Positions 35,339-44,884 of a stretch of DNA of 64,000 bases are shown piece by piece (within the stretch, counting starts at the first letter, position 1; every line of letters begins with the position of its first letter). The position numbers were made by a program, and so were the translations under genes. Source of the DNA: Nitrospira sp. (GTDB taxonomy: Bacteria > Nitrospirota > Nitrospiria > Nitrospirales > Nitrospiraceae); assembly GCA_036984305.1 (NCBI GenBank), contig BQWY01000001.1:3183501-3247500 (forward strand). Direction: 5' to 3'. The notes beneath the pieces were generated by a model, which saw only the letters and a list, made by a program, of their open reading frames with translations, was not told the origin of the DNA and did no database searches.

Positions 35339-35878
35339 TTACCTAGGCTCTGTCGGCGATGCCGCGTTGGCGAAGGAGACTTTGGCGAGGACGGGGTGTT
35401 CAGCCATCGCGGCTTGCAGAGCCTGAAGCATAGTCAGCGGTGTGGTATCCCCTGACGGAAATAGGGTTTTGTGCTGTTCCTGCACGAGGACAAAGAACTC
35501 CGATTGATCTTCCTCAGGCACTCCGAGCAACGTCGCAAGGGACGCGAGATGCTCTCCTCCTCCTTGGGCCATTTCTTGTGCCAAATCCTCAAATGTGCTG
35601 CTTGCCATATTGATGGTCTTGTTCTTCATGATCACGCCATCGTTGGTGCAGCCGGAGGTGCCGGAGGAGATTCCAAACGTCTGACTACCGAACGTCCCGT
35701 TTGTTGTCGCCATCATGACCTGAGGTGCGATCTGCTTCGGTGCCCCGTAGTCCATCCAGGCGAGTTTTCCCAACCCGCAGCCAGGCCCATTGTCCGGATT
35801 GGCTCCTCCATAAACAGTCGCAGCAGTAAGCACCACGAAGGAGCAGGTAACCGGAAGGGACAACATTTGCCGAATCAT
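35339..35878 (-). CDS. DUF3015-family exported protein
   Basis: 179 residues. AAGGAGG precedes ATG 35878. A signal peptide ends at VYGGANPD. It has the DUF3015 order: PDNGPGCGLGKLAW, QVMMATTNGTFGSQTFGISSGTSGC, and a helical C-terminal half with DLAQEMAQGGGEHLASLATLLGVPEEDQSEFFVLVQEQHKTLF. DUF3015 proteins are periplasmic or surface proteins common in nitrifiers and Gammaproteobacteria, of unknown function. Two cysteines probably form a disulfide. Confidence 0.88.
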   Translation of the reverse strand: MIRQMLSLPVTCSFVVLTAATVYGGANPDNGPGCGLGKLAWMDYGAPKQIAPQVMMATTNGTFGSQTFGISSGTSGCTNDGVIMKNKTINMASSTFEDLAQEMAQGGGEHLASLATLLGVPEEDQSEFFVLVQEQHKTLFPSGDTTPLTMLQALQAAMAEHPVLAKVSFANAASPTEPR

Positions 35879-36270
35879 ATTTCCTCCTTATTGCTAAGCC
35901 AGATATTCCATACTGAACCAGTGTCCAGAGTACCGCTCATGAAGGGACAGTCAAGCAAAATGCCGTCGTTTATTCTCTCGTCCCCAAGGCAGGAACAAAA
36001 ATCGCACTAAGGATAATCAAGGGGCATCAGTGATTGAGACGAATAGGGGAGAAGTCAAATCGACAACAACATAGTCCGGTTTTGCTTTCCGTCAGGCTCT
36101 GCTGGGTCATCGCATGACCGGGATGACGGCTGGCCATTCCCATGTGAGTCGGGCATGGGACCAGAGGCTACGATCCGCAGTCGTCTTGCTCGACGAAGCC
36201 CTCAATTAATCCTATGGATTGTCCTATGAACGGCCCGCGTGGCGGTGGGAGATCCTAACGGCTTGAAAAG
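35879..36270. other. Intergenic stretch with one hairpin
   Basis: 392 bases between the DUF3015 gene and tRNA-Lys. A seven-base stem TCCCATG/CATGGGA (36138-36160), about 110 bases past the tRNA 3' end on the minus strand, might end its transcript. No gene seen. Confidence 0.4.
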
Positions 36271-36346
36271 TGGTGAGCCGGCTGGGACTCGAACCCAGGG
36301 CCCTCGCCTTAAAAGGGCGATGCTCTACCGACTGAGCTACCGGCTC
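36271..36346 (-). tRNA. tRNA-Lys (UUU)
   Basis: A 76-nt cloverleaf with encoded CCA. Acceptor GAGCCGG pairs with CCGGCTC. The anticodon stem TCGCC/GGCGA encloses loop CTTTTAA, anticodon TTT. The T arm has TTCGAGT. On the minus strand behind purA. Confidence 0.97.
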
Positions 36347-36390
36347 ACCGAACCGGGTGATTGCGATGGCGATGCGTCGTGATGCCGGCG

Positions 36391-36420
36391 ATCATACCAT
36401 CGGGGATTGTGCGATGAGAA
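36391..36420 (-). promoter_or_regulatory. Candidate promoter of tRNA-Lys
   Basis: On the minus strand TTCTCA, 18 bp, TATGAT. The -10 box is 45 bases before the tRNA 5' end. It overlaps the region just after the purA stop, so the tRNA may have its own promoter apart from read-through. Confidence 0.45.
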
Positions 36421-36428
36421 GCGGGGGG

Positions 36429-37745
36429 TCAGCGCTTTTTACGCTTTGTCGTTGCCGACGTGAGTGGATTCGACACGACGATGGTGTCGCTTCGTTTCGA
36501 CCCCGTCGAAATGATTTGGATCGGACACCCGGTTAACTCTTCCAGCCGCGCCAGGTACCGTTTGGCGGCAGCCGGCAGTTTCGAATGGCTGCTGATGCTT
36601 GTCGTCGGCTGTTTCCAACCCGGCACGGTTTCATAGACCGGCTCGCAATGGGTCAGCTTCATCAAATCAGAAGGCATCTCCGAATAGAGCTTTCCCTGAT
36701 AGCGATAGGCTTTACAAATCTTCAGTTCGTCTGACCCGTCCAAGACGTCGAGCTTCGTAATCGCTTGTCCTGTCAGTCCGTTCACGCGCACGGCATGTCG
36801 GACTGTCACCGCATCAAACCACCCGCACCGTCGTGGACGACCGGTGGTGGACCCGAATTCCCGCCCGCGCTCTTGCAAGCCCACACCGACTGCATCCTGT
36901 AGCTCGCTGGGAAACGGGCCACTGCCCACGCGAGTGGTATAGGCTTTCGTCACCCCCAGGACCGCTTGGATCCTGGTCGGCCCCACGCCGGTACCGGTGC
37001 AGGCCCCACCTGCGGCGGAGCTGGAGGAAGTCACATACGGGTAGGTCCCGAAATCCACATCGAGATGGGTACCTTGTGCGCCTTCGAACAATATGGTCCG
37101 CCCCTTTGCAATCGCACGATCCAAAATCACCGACACGTCGCCGATGTGGCTGGCCAACCGTTCTCCGTACGCACGGTACTGCTGGAAAACCTTGTCGAGC
37201 TCCACTCCTTGTACGCCGTACACCCGCTCCAGAAACGTGTTCATCTCCGCCACATTGACTTCGAGTTTGGCTCGAAGCAATTCCGGATTGATCAGGTCAC
37301 CCACGCGAATTCCGATCCTCGCCATCTTGTCGGCGTACGTGGGGCCGATTCCCCGACCGGTGGTGCCGATCCGGTGCGGTCCCTTCGACTCCTCACTCGC
37401 CTTCTCGACCGCCTTGTGGTAGGGCATGATGACGTGCGCGCGATCGCTGACGATTAGATTTTTCCCGATCGACACGCCCTTCGCCAGCAGTCCTTCGATT
37501 TCTTCGATGAAGGAACCCGGATCGATGACGACACCGTTGCCGATGAGGCAGAGCTTCCCACGATACAGTACCCCGGATGGAAGCAGGTGGAAGATGTAGG
37601 ACCCGCGATTCGTCACCACGGTATGTCCGGCGTTCGAGCCGCCCTGATAACGGACGACGACGTCGGCATCCCTGGCGAGCAGGTCGACGATCTTGCCCTT
37701 CCCTTCGTCGCCCCACTGTGTTCCGACCACTACAAGATTGGCCAT
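36429..37745 (-). CDS. purA: Adenylosuccinate synthetase
   Basis: 438 residues, the normal length. N-terminal VVVGTQWGDEGKGKIVDLLA is the GTP/IMP site, followed by GGSNAGHTVV (catalytic His), IGTTGRGIGPTYADK, ILFEGAQGTHLDVDFGTYPYVTSS and TTGRPRRCGWFDAV. It joins IMP and aspartate using GTP in AMP synthesis, in the cytoplasm. The basic C-terminal tail (TSATTKRKKR) is short. Flanked by two tRNA genes. Confidence 0.97.
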   Translation of the reverse strand: MANLVVVGTQWGDEGKGKIVDLLARDADVVVRYQGGSNAGHTVVTNRGSYIFHLLPSGVLYRGKLCLIGNGVVIDPGSFIEEIEGLLAKGVSIGKNLIVSDRAHVIMPYHKAVEKASEESKGPHRIGTTGRGIGPTYADKMARIGIRVGDLINPELLRAKLEVNVAEMNTFLERVYGVQGVELDKVFQQYRAYGERLASHIGDVSVILDRAIAKGRTILFEGAQGTHLDVDFGTYPYVTSSSSAAGGACTGTGVGPTRIQAVLGVTKAYTTRVGSGPFPSELQDAVGVGLQERGREFGSTTGRPRRCGWFDAVTVRHAVRVNGLTGQAITKLDVLDGSDELKICKAYRYQGKLYSEMPSDLMKLTHCEPVYETVPGWKQPTTSISSHSKLPAAAKRYLARLEELTGCPIQIISTGSKRSDTIVVSNPLTSATTKRKKR

Positions 37746-37914
37746 GTCATTCGTGTTTGCTGGAAGTCACAAAAAAAGCCCTGACCTGTGGACAGATCAG
37801 AGCCACGCCGACTCCGAGTATGAAGAGGGTATCAGAACCTGGACCTTCGCATGCTATGCCCAGCCGGAGGCTTTGTCAAGAAGCACTGCCCCATCCGCTC
37901 GTTCCATGCGTTCC

Positions 37915-37943
37915 TTGACTGGCTTGGACCTGCATGGTAGCAT
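37915..37943 (+). promoter_or_regulatory. Promoter of tRNA-Ala
   Basis: TTGACT, 17 bp, TAGCAT: good -35 and fair -10, placed so that transcription starts about 40 bases before the tRNA. Confidence 0.6.
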
Positions 37944-37991
37944 GCTGAAAATTCAGGATTTTCTCCCGTTTTCATCCCTCTGATCCTGAGT

Positions 37992-38067
37992 GGGGCTGTG
38001 GCGCAGTTGGGAGCGCGCGTGAATGGCATTCACGAGGTCGCCGGTTCAATCCCGGCCAGCTCCACCA
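37992..38067 (+). tRNA. tRNA-Ala (GGC)
   Basis: A 76-nt cloverleaf with encoded CCA. Acceptor GGGGCTG pairs with CAGCTCC, giving the G3:U70 pair that marks alanine tRNA. Anticodon stem CGTGA/TCACG encloses ATGGCAT, anticodon GGC. Confidence 0.97.
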
Positions 38068-38102
38068 AAATTACGCCCGCCAAGCCACCGGCTCTTGCTT
38101 GA

Positions 38103-38131
38103 AGCCTGCTGCCGATGTCGGCAGGTTGGCT
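38103..38131 (+). terminator. Possible hairpin terminator after tRNA-Ala
   Basis: Stem CTGCCG/CGGCAG with loop ATGT and an outer AGCC/GGCT pairing, 36 bases after the tRNA. No U-tract. Confidence 0.35.
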
Positions 38132-38295
38132 CCTCAGGGATGTGAAAGTGTTGAGTTCATGACCGCCATGCATCACCGCACCGCTCTACGTCTGCGCAAC
38201 TTTCGGCTCCCCCGACTGCCGACCTGCTAGACCCCCATCAGTTTTCGGTTTTCTCCGACCGCGCTCAGGCCTTTGACAACGAGGGGTGTGCATCC

Positions 38296-40134
38296 ATGCT
38301 TCAGATAGAAGACGTCTCGAAACATTTTTCCACGCGGGTGCTCTTGAAGGACGCAACGGCGCATTTGCGACCACAGACGCGCGTCGGCCTCATCGGTCCC
38401 AATGGGAGCGGAAAGACCACATTGCTACGGATGATCGTCGAGGAGCAGGCCCCCGACACGGGAACGATCCGAAAGCGCCCGCGACTGCGCATCGGGTACC
38501 TGGCCCAGGAGCTGGAGCCTCTGCTGGGGAAAACCATCGTGGAAGCCACGCATCGGGGTATCTATCCCGAGCATGAAGCCAAACGCATCTTGATGGGCCT
38601 CGGCTTTTCGGTCGCGGATTTCTCGAAACTCGTAGATGCCTTGTCCGGTGGATATCGCATGCGCGTGGCGCTCGCGCATCTGTTACTGTCGCATCCGGAT
38701 GTGCTCCTATTGGACGAGCCCACGAATCACCTGGACAAGCCCACGCAGCGGTGGTTCGAGGAATTTCTCAATGCCTCCACGATGACTCTACTGGTCGTCA
38801 GCCACGATACCCGCTTCCTGGACCGCATCTCGACCCATATCTGGGAAATTCGTCACCAGCAAATCAAAGAATACCGCGGCAACTACACCAAATTCCTCGA
38901 ACTCAAAGCAGAAGCCGACGCCCAGCAAGAGGCCGCGATCGCGCGACAGGAGAAGGAAGTCGCACGCGTCCAACAATTCATCGACCGCTTTCGGTATCAA
39001 GCCAACAAAGCGAGACAGGTCCAATCCCGCATCAAGCAACTCGACAAGGTCAAGCTGCTCGAACGTCAGCGTGATGCGCGCCGCGTGAAGTTCAAATTTC
39101 CGCAGCCTTCCGCCAGCGGGCGTCGCGTGCTCGACCTGGAAGGCATCGCGAAGAGCTACGGTTCGAAGGTCGTGTACTCGTCGCTGGATCTGTCGGTCGA
39201 ACGCGGTCAGCGGGTCGCCCTTGTGGGCGAGAATGGAGCCGGCAAAAGCACGCTGCTCAAAATGTTCGCGGGCGTGCTCCAACCCGACAAAGGTCTCCGA
39301 AGTGTCGGTCACGGCGTGACGATTCACTATTTCGCCCAGCACCAAGCCGAGACCTTGAATCCGGAGCATACGATCCTGGACTCGCTGCACGAGGTCGCCA
39401 ACATGGCCGAGACCAATTTTCTGCGTGGATTGGCGGGAGCCTTTCTCTTTTCCGGAGACGACCAGAAGAAGCCGATTAAGGCCTTGAGCGGAGGCGAGCG
39501 CAACCGCGTGGCGTTGGCCCGCATGTTGGTGGAACCCGCGAACACGCTGCTCCTCGACGAACCGACGAATCATCTGGATCCCGCCTCCGTCGACATCTTG
39601 ACCGACGCCCTGGCCGATTTCCCCGGCACACTGATCTTCATCTCGCACGACGCGACCTTTCTCTCACGGATCGCCACCCGTGTGATCGAAATCGAGGAGG
39701 GCCAGGCGCGGGACTACATCGGCGACTATGAATACTATCTCTGGAAGCGGGCGAAGGAACTCGAGGATCAAGGCGGTCGAGAGGATGCGGACACGGCGCA
39801 CGCCGACGCCTCCTCAGCGACATCGGCCGCGTCCAACCGGGCCGGATCCACTAAGGGAAAGGCGTCGGAACGTCGGGATCTGGGTAAGGCTCAGGCTCGG
39901 CTGGAGAAGCAGGTGGCACGAGCGGAGGCGGAGGTGGCGGATTTGGAGAAGAAGGTGGCGCATCGAGATCGTGAGTTGGCGGACCCCGATCTCTACCAAG
40001 ACCCCAATCGCTGGAACCTGCTACACGAAGAACATGGTCAGTGGAAAATGGAGTTGGAACGGCTCACCGAGAAATGGGAAGGACTCACTCAGGAGCTGGA
40101 GCGCGTCAAAGGTGCATTGGCAGAACTCAACTAG
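38296..40134 (+). CDS. ABC-F family ATPase
   Basis: 612 residues, cytoplasmic, no membrane helices. Two nucleotide-binding domains: Walker A GPNGSGKTTLLR with signature LSGGYRMRVALAHLLL and Walker B VLLLDEPTNHLD; then GENGAGKSTLLK with LSGGERNRVALARMLV and LLLDEPTNHLDPASVD. Between them is the charged P-site tRNA interaction linker (KAEADAQQEAAIARQEKEVARVQQFIDRFRYQANKARQVQSRIKQL), and the C-terminus is a coiled coil (KAQARLEKQVARAEAEVADLEKKVAH). ABC-F proteins act on stalled ribosomes. It is nearest to Uup/YheS types; resistance function cannot be claimed. Confidence 0.95.
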   Translation: MLQIEDVSKHFSTRVLLKDATAHLRPQTRVGLIGPNGSGKTTLLRMIVEEQAPDTGTIRKRPRLRIGYLAQELEPLLGKTIVEATHRGIYPEHEAKRILMGLGFSVADFSKLVDALSGGYRMRVALAHLLLSHPDVLLLDEPTNHLDKPTQRWFEEFLNASTMTLLVVSHDTRFLDRISTHIWEIRHQQIKEYRGNYTKFLELKAEADAQQEAAIARQEKEVARVQQFIDRFRYQANKARQVQSRIKQLDKVKLLERQRDARRVKFKFPQPSASGRRVLDLEGIAKSYGSKVVYSSLDLSVERGQRVALVGENGAGKSTLLKMFAGVLQPDKGLRSVGHGVTIHYFAQHQAETLNPEHTILDSLHEVANMAETNFLRGLAGAFLFSGDDQKKPIKALSGGERNRVALARMLVEPANTLLLDEPTNHLDPASVDILTDALADFPGTLIFISHDATFLSRIATRVIEIEEGQARDYIGDYEYYLWKRAKELEDQGGREDADTAHADASSATSAASNRAGSTKGKASERRDLGKAQARLEKQVARAEAEVADLEKKVAHRDRELADPDLYQDPNRWNLLHEEHGQWKMELERLTEKWEGLTQELERVKGALAELN

Positions 40135-40473
40135 AATCTATCCTACAATTGCTCAATCAACGGTGGCGGGACAGTGTTCGTGAAACTCCGTCGGCTGGCG
40201 AGTGGTGAGCCGCACCAGCCTCGCCATGATGCGTTGATGTTGGGCACACCGGCCGGAGTTCTCGGATTGCCTGGTCGCCTCCAAGGAGCAGGTCGGATCG
40301 GCGACCAGCAGCGCGTCAACCTCACTGGCATCGGTCTCCGCCATGGCGAAGGCCGGCAGACTCATCCACTCCAGCCGTAGAAAAAGGGAGAGCGGTGCGG
40401 GGGCAGACCGCTCGAAAGCTTGTCCCCGCTCGGAGTCACGGCGTTAGTCTATGAAGCAATTATGAGATAGGGG
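40135..40473. other. Short region with one doubtful small gene
   Basis: 339 bases between the ABC-F gene and the PilZ gene; contains only the small ORF at 40153. Confidence 0.4.
40153..40365 (-). CDS. Possible small exported Cys-containing protein (70 aa)
   Basis: Third-position GC is high, as in real genes here, and GGAG precedes ATG 40365. The start LPAFAMAETDASE resembles the end of a signal peptide with cleavage after AMA, but the hydrophobic part is missing. Coding sense could begin upstream at a non-standard codon. Three cysteines. No family recognised. Confidence 0.4.
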   Translation of the reverse strand: MSLPAFAMAETDASEVDALLVADPTCSLEATRQSENSGRCAQHQRIMARLVRLTTRQPTEFHEHCPATVD

Positions 40474-40845
40474 CTAGGCGGGCGATTTGAGCGTTTCTTC
40501 CAGATAGTAATAGAGCCACCGGTTCCGCTCGGGCGTCACCACGTCGTCCCACACCACGCCGACCAGATAGCCCTTTTCCCAGGGCTTCACCCAGGATACC
40601 GTCCCCACCAGCTTCTCCTGCTGCTCCGTCCCGGCTTGGTCGAGAAAGGCCAGCGAGACGGTCACGGAATCCTTCGGCGCCACTTTGGCCTTGGTGTGGA
40701 GGCCCGCGCCTAATTTGTTGACGTTGTCCAGCACGGCTGTCACACCCGGTCCACCAGACTTCGGTGTGAGCAGTGCCGACCCAATGAGCGTGGCCCGAAC
40801 CAAGCGTCGGCGTTCACCTGGGGCGGGTGTGGGTGGCTTGCTCAT
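40474..40845 (-). CDS. PilZ-like domain protein
   Basis: 123 residues. GGGAGGAG precedes ATG 40845. RRRLVRATLIGSALLTPKSGGPGVTAVLDNVNKLGAGLHTKAKV follows the PilZ fold, with NVNKLGAGL in place of the NxSxxG motif (Asn-x-Asn-x-x-Gly). Strands VSLAFLDQAG and VGTVSWVKPWEKGYLVGVVWDD follow. c-di-GMP binding is uncertain. Third PilZ-type gene of the window. Confidence 0.72.
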   Translation of the reverse strand: MSKPPTPAPGERRRLVRATLIGSALLTPKSGGPGVTAVLDNVNKLGAGLHTKAKVAPKDSVTVSLAFLDQAGTEQQEKLVGTVSWVKPWEKGYLVGVVWDDVVTPERNRWLYYYLEETLKSPA

Positions 40846-40976
40846 GATCTCCTCCCTGGCAGAATACTCAAGATGCTCCAGCTCGTGTCCTTGCGGGAAG
40901 AAGCCGGGTGATCAGAACATCCTACCTCGCAGAATCGACGCTCCGTGCGCCCAACGCGAGATCGCCCGCGGTGACG

Positions 40977-42287
40977 TTATCCCTTTGGTCGGTAGTATCG
41001 ACGGCCTTGGAGCGCCGCCGGCAAATGCGATTGTTCAAGCGCCGCTCCGGGATCGTCGTGCACGTATCGGTACCCCTTGCCATACCCAACATCACGCATT
41101 AAGGACGTGACGGCGTTGCGCAGATGCATGGGGACGTCCAGGTTTCCCAGCTCTTTGGCATCTCGTTCCGCCTCGCGGAGACCCACGTAGGACGCATTGT
41201 CCTTTTCGCACGATGCCAGGTACGTGGTGCCCTGCGCGAGATTAATGCGTGCCTCCGGCAGACCGACCAGCTGTACCGCCTGTGCCACCGCGGTTGCCAC
41301 CACAATCGCGTGAGGCTGTGCGTTGCCCACGTCCTCCGACGAGAAAATGACGAGACGGCGCGCAATGAACACCGGATCTTCTCCGCCCTCGAGCATTCGT
41401 GCCAGCCAGTACAACGCCCCGTCCGCATCCGAATCCCGCAGACTTTTGATGTAGGCCGAGATGAGATTGTAATGCTCTTCTCCTGTCCGATCATACCGCA
41501 ACGCCGAGGTCAGGAGCGCCGCGTCCAACACGCGTTCGTCGATGACCATCTGTTGGCCCGCCACCTGTGGGGTATGCGTGACGACGTGTTCCAACATCGT
41601 CAACATCGCCCGCGCGTCACGATTCCCGTGCGCGATCACCCGACGGCGAGCCTCTGGCGTGAGCACGGCACGATAGGCACCCAGCCCGCGCTCCGAATCG
41701 GAGAGCGCGCGATCGAGAATGCGCCCCATCACCTCCTCGTCGAGCGGCTTCAAGACGACAAGCAGCGACCTCGACAGCAACGGGGCGATGACCTCGAACG
41801 AGGGGTTTTCGGTCGTCGCACCCAGCAGAATGAGCGTTCCGTCTTCCACGTGAGGAAGAAACGCGTCCTGTTGAGCCTTGTTGAAGCGATGGATTTCGTC
41901 GACGAATACGATCGTGCGTTGACCGCTGAGGGCTCGCCGCTGTCGCGCGGCCTGCACGATGCCCCGGAGTTCAGCCACCGTGCTGGTGACCGCCGAAAAA
42001 AAGACAAACGCGCCCTGGGTCCGGCGCGCAATCACGTGCGCGAGCGTAGTTTTCCCGGATCCCGGTGGGCCCCACACAATTGCCGACGACAGCGTATCCG
42101 ATTCGATGGCTCGACGTAGCGGCCGATCGGCTCCGAGCACGTCGTCCTGCCCAAGCAGTTCGGAGAAATCCTGTGGGCGGAGGCGATCAGCCAGAGGCTG
42201 ATTCGACACAACACGATCCTCCGGTGCGTGAAACAGACGGGCTTGCGTGTCCTGCGACGCGGACATAGTGAGGGAAAGTGGCGTCAT
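40977..42287 (-). CDS. rarA: Replication-associated recombination protein RarA
   Basis: 436 residues. AAA+ ATPase: LADRLRPQDFSELLGQDDVLG, Walker A GPPGSGKTTLAHVIA, Walker B IVFVDEIHRFNKAQQDAFL, sensor ATTENPSFEV, arginine finger PLLSRSLLV, and C-terminal RSDADGALYWLARMLEGGEDP, the MgsA_C region. It acts at stalled forks. ATG 42266 (MSASQDTQ) is an alternative start. Confidence 0.96.
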   Translation of the reverse strand: MTPLSLTMSASQDTQARLFHAPEDRVVSNQPLADRLRPQDFSELLGQDDVLGADRPLRRAIESDTLSSAIVWGPPGSGKTTLAHVIARRTQGAFVFFSAVTSTVAELRGIVQAARQRRALSGQRTIVFVDEIHRFNKAQQDAFLPHVEDGTLILLGATTENPSFEVIAPLLSRSLLVVLKPLDEEVMGRILDRALSDSERGLGAYRAVLTPEARRRVIAHGNRDARAMLTMLEHVVTHTPQVAGQQMVIDERVLDAALLTSALRYDRTGEEHYNLISAYIKSLRDSDADGALYWLARMLEGGEDPVFIARRLVIFSSEDVGNAQPHAIVVATAVAQAVQLVGLPEARINLAQGTTYLASCEKDNASYVGLREAERDAKELGNLDVPMHLRNAVTSLMRDVGYGKGYRYVHDDPGAALEQSHLPAALQGRRYYRPKG

Positions 42288-42396
42288 TGTAACCAGATTT
42301 CAGGCCCTTGCGCAAATCCCGCAGGAAGCCCTCCGGGGGGGCCTGATTGACCCTTGGTGGTGGGCATGTTACAGGAGGCCCAGGCCTTCTCGTAGC

Positions 42397-43197
42397 ATGA
42401 GTGTGAGCACCGTTACCACAAACGGACTTCGTATCGTCTATTCCGACACGGGCACCGGACACCCGGTCGTCTTCGTGCACGGTTTTCCCCTCAACCGGAC
42501 GATGTGGCACCCTCAGGTCCAGGCACTGTCATCGACCTACCGCATCGTGACCGTCGACCTCCGCGGTCATGGAGAGTCAGACGCGCCGCTGTGGCGATAT
42601 CGTGTCGAAGATTTCGCGGGGGATATCCTCACGGTCTTGGACGACCTCAGACTGCCGCGTGCGATCCTGGTCGGACTCTCGATGGGCGGGTATGTGGCAT
42701 TGGCGTTTGCACGCTTGTTCCCCGGCCGACTGAATAGTCTCGTGTTGACTGACACACGGGCGCAGGCGGACTCCCCTGAAGGCCGCCAGGGAAGATTTCA
42801 GCTGGCGCAAGCCGCATACGAACGAGGGGCCGGCGCAGTGGCCGACGCCATGCTCCCTAAACTCCTTTCTCCCAAGACGCGGGACACCCGTCCTGAACTG
42901 GTCGCGGACGTTCGTCACATGATCGAAAGCATGCGGCTCGGCGGCATCGTTGGCGATTTGATGGCCATGGCGGACCGTCCGGATTCCTTGCCCCTGCTGG
43001 GAGCCATAGGCTGTCCCACACTCGTCGTCGTCGGAGCTGACGACCAGACGACTCCGGTGAGTGACGCACGACTCATGGCCGAGCGTATCCCTGGTGCCCG
43101 GCTGGAAATCATTCCCGAGGCAGGCCACCTTCCTAACCTGGAACAACCGAGCGCGTTTAATGCCTGCCTTGATCGCTTCCTTCGGGAACTCTCGTAG
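42397..43197 (+). CDS. Alpha/beta hydrolase
   Basis: 266 residues. ATG 42397 (MSVSTVTTNGLRIVYSDTG) fits the usual N-terminus. HGFPLNRTMW carries the oxyanion HG, GLSMGGYVALAFA the nucleophile Ser, VVGADDQTTP the acid Asp and EAGHLPNLEQP the His. It is of the 3-oxoadipate enol-lactonase-like/esterase group; the substrate is unknown. Divergent from rarA with only 109 bases between starts. Confidence 0.88.
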   Translation: MSVSTVTTNGLRIVYSDTGTGHPVVFVHGFPLNRTMWHPQVQALSSTYRIVTVDLRGHGESDAPLWRYRVEDFAGDILTVLDDLRLPRAILVGLSMGGYVALAFARLFPGRLNSLVLTDTRAQADSPEGRQGRFQLAQAAYERGAGAVADAMLPKLLSPKTRDTRPELVADVRHMIESMRLGGIVGDLMAMADRPDSLPLLGAIGCPTLVVVGADDQTTPVSDARLMAERIPGARLEIIPEAGHLPNLEQPSAFNACLDRFLRELS

Positions 43198-43573
43198 ACC
43201 CTGCCACGCTGCTGATGCCTCATCTCAGTGGTCACATGGAAGTTTCCACCTAACCGGCTCGTCGGGCGGTTGCCTTCGATGAGATCGGTCAGGGTCAGTG
43301 CAATACTGGTGAGACCAGAGCGGTGTCGAGCCGGGACGGCGATTGTGCAGACTCTCGACCGACCCATACGGCAGGACGCATGAGGGTTTGGGCGGGACGG
43401 TCCGGTTCGGCTTTCGATCCGTGTACTTGCTCTGTACAGACAGCCGAGGAGGTGGGAGCCAAACAAACGGAGTACCGATGAGAACCTATCCTTCGATAGC
43501 TCGTCCCGGCAGAGACGTTCGGTTGACGAGAGGTGCGCCGCGTCAGTCTTTCAACGCAGTGTTGAGATAGGGT
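43198..43573. other. Intergenic stretch, nothing firm
   Basis: 376 bases between the converging hydrolase and folE genes. A 30-residue plus-strand ORF at 43478-43570 has a CGGAG site but no other support. No clear terminator seen. Confidence 0.4.
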
Positions 43574-44209
43574 CTAGTCACCGTCGCCGACACTGCCCTG
43601 ACGGATCAACTTCAAGAATTCGTTGCGAGTCTGCTCTTGTGTTCGAAACGTCCCCAACATATGACTGGTAACCGCGACTGTATTTTGCTTTTCCACGCCA
43701 CGCATCATCATACACAGATGTCGCGCTTCCATCACGACGCCGACGCCGCGGGCGTTGAGCTTTCGCTTGAGCGTTTCCGCGATCTGCACCGTCAACCGCT
43801 CTTGCACCTGTAGCCGGCGGCTAAATGCGTCCACGATGCGCGGGATCTTGCTCAGGCCGACCACCTTCTTGTTGGGGATGTACCCGACGTGGCATCGCCC
43901 GAAGAACGGCAGCAAATGATGTTCGCACAGGCTAAAGAAGTCGATATCCTTCACGATCACCATTTCGTCGTAATCGATCGGGAACAGCGCCTGGTTCACT
44001 AATGCGTCGATATCCTGATGATACCCGCGTGTCATGAACTGAAGGGCCTTGGCTACGCGTTTCGGTGTTTCCTCCAAGCCCGGCCTTCCCGGCGTCTCCC
44101 CCAGCTGAATCAATAGTTGGGTAATCAATTCCTCCGGGGTTCCGCGGAAGGGGACGGCAGAGGGCCCCATTCCACTCGGACGGCGACCGGCTGATTTTCT
44201 CCCACGCAT
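43574..44209 (-). CDS. folE: GTP cyclohydrolase I
   Basis: 211 residues. ATG 44209 follows AAGGAGACG. The zinc and active-site motifs are [47 protein letters not shown] and [18 protein letters not shown]. It converts GTP to dihydroneopterin triphosphate, the first step in folate and other pterins. It lies right after the PTPS-like gene on the same strand: they are an operon. Confidence 0.96.
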   Translation of the reverse strand: MRGRKSAGRRPSGMGPSAVPFRGTPEELITQLLIQLGETPGRPGLEETPKRVAKALQFMTRGYHQDIDALVNQALFPIDYDEMVIVKDIDFFSLCEHHLLPFFGRCHVGYIPNKKVVGLSKIPRIVDAFSRRLQVQERLTVQIAETLKRKLNARGVGVVMEARHLCMMMRGVEKQNTVAVTSHMLGTFRTQEQTRNEFLKLIRQGSVGDGD

Positions 44210-44260
44210 TGACGTCTCCTTACGATTCAAGCCATCAGGAACAGCGAACCTGCTCGCCAC

Positions 44261-44677
44261 TTAGGATCCGGCATACTCGAAATAGTTATCCCTCGTCTCG
44301 ACGACGCCCACCCGCTCGAGTCGACCTTGTGGGATATCTGCGACGAGCAGATCCCAGATTAACCGAGCGAGGTTCTCACCGGTGGTCGTCGCAGCCTGAA
44401 ACGCCGGGTCCCGATTGAGATCCTGATGATCGAACCGAGCCACGACCCGCTGATCAACGATACGATCCAACGCCTGAAGATCCACGACTTGACCGGTCTT
44501 CTCGTCCAACGGACCGCGGACCGTCACATACACCACGTAATTGTGGCCATGTCCATTGGGGTTGTTACACTTCCCGAAGACACGCCAATTCTCTTCCTCG
44601 GACAACTGGTCGCTATGGAGTCGATGTTGCCCGCAAAAGCGATATCGCCGGGTCAGGCTGACCACTGTCGATTCCAT
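44261..44677 (-). CDS. 6-pyruvoyl-tetrahydropterin synthase family protein (PTPS-like)
   Basis: 138 residues, ATG 44677 after GGGGGCA. The active-site block FGKCNNPNGHGHNY and DLQALDRIV match animal-type PTPS more closely than bacterial QueD (as I recall it, CxxxHGH), with Zn ligands in GQHRLHS and HGH and the catalytic Cys. TTGENLARLIWDLL and VGVVETRDNYFEY complete the family. It would turn dihydroneopterin triphosphate into 6-pyruvoyl-tetrahydropterin, or act as a QueD homologue. It is followed by folE, which makes its substrate. No queuosine genes lie near. Confidence 0.88.
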   Translation of the reverse strand: MESTVVSLTRRYRFCGQHRLHSDQLSEEENWRVFGKCNNPNGHGHNYVVYVTVRGPLDEKTGQVVDLQALDRIVDQRVVARFDHQDLNRDPAFQAATTTGENLARLIWDLLVADIPQGRLERVGVVETRDNYFEYAGS

Positions 44678-44884
44678 TGCTGCCCCCCGTGTCCGTTTCC
44701 CTGGAACAAAATGGCCGGTCGACCCCGCCTGGATCAGACCGGCCATGACACCCCTTGCTTGATCGGCGAGCGGTATGGGCTGGGCATTCAGTCAGGAGAC
44801 TCGCCGACACACTATCAACGATCGAGACGACTCACCGCATTTGTGGCCAGCTAGACACACCGGCTCCGCGTGAGGCGACGCTGG

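Noticed and set aside
41124-42119. 331-codon plus-strand ORF opposite rarA
   Set aside because: Antisense shadow; RarA motifs on the minus strand are complete.
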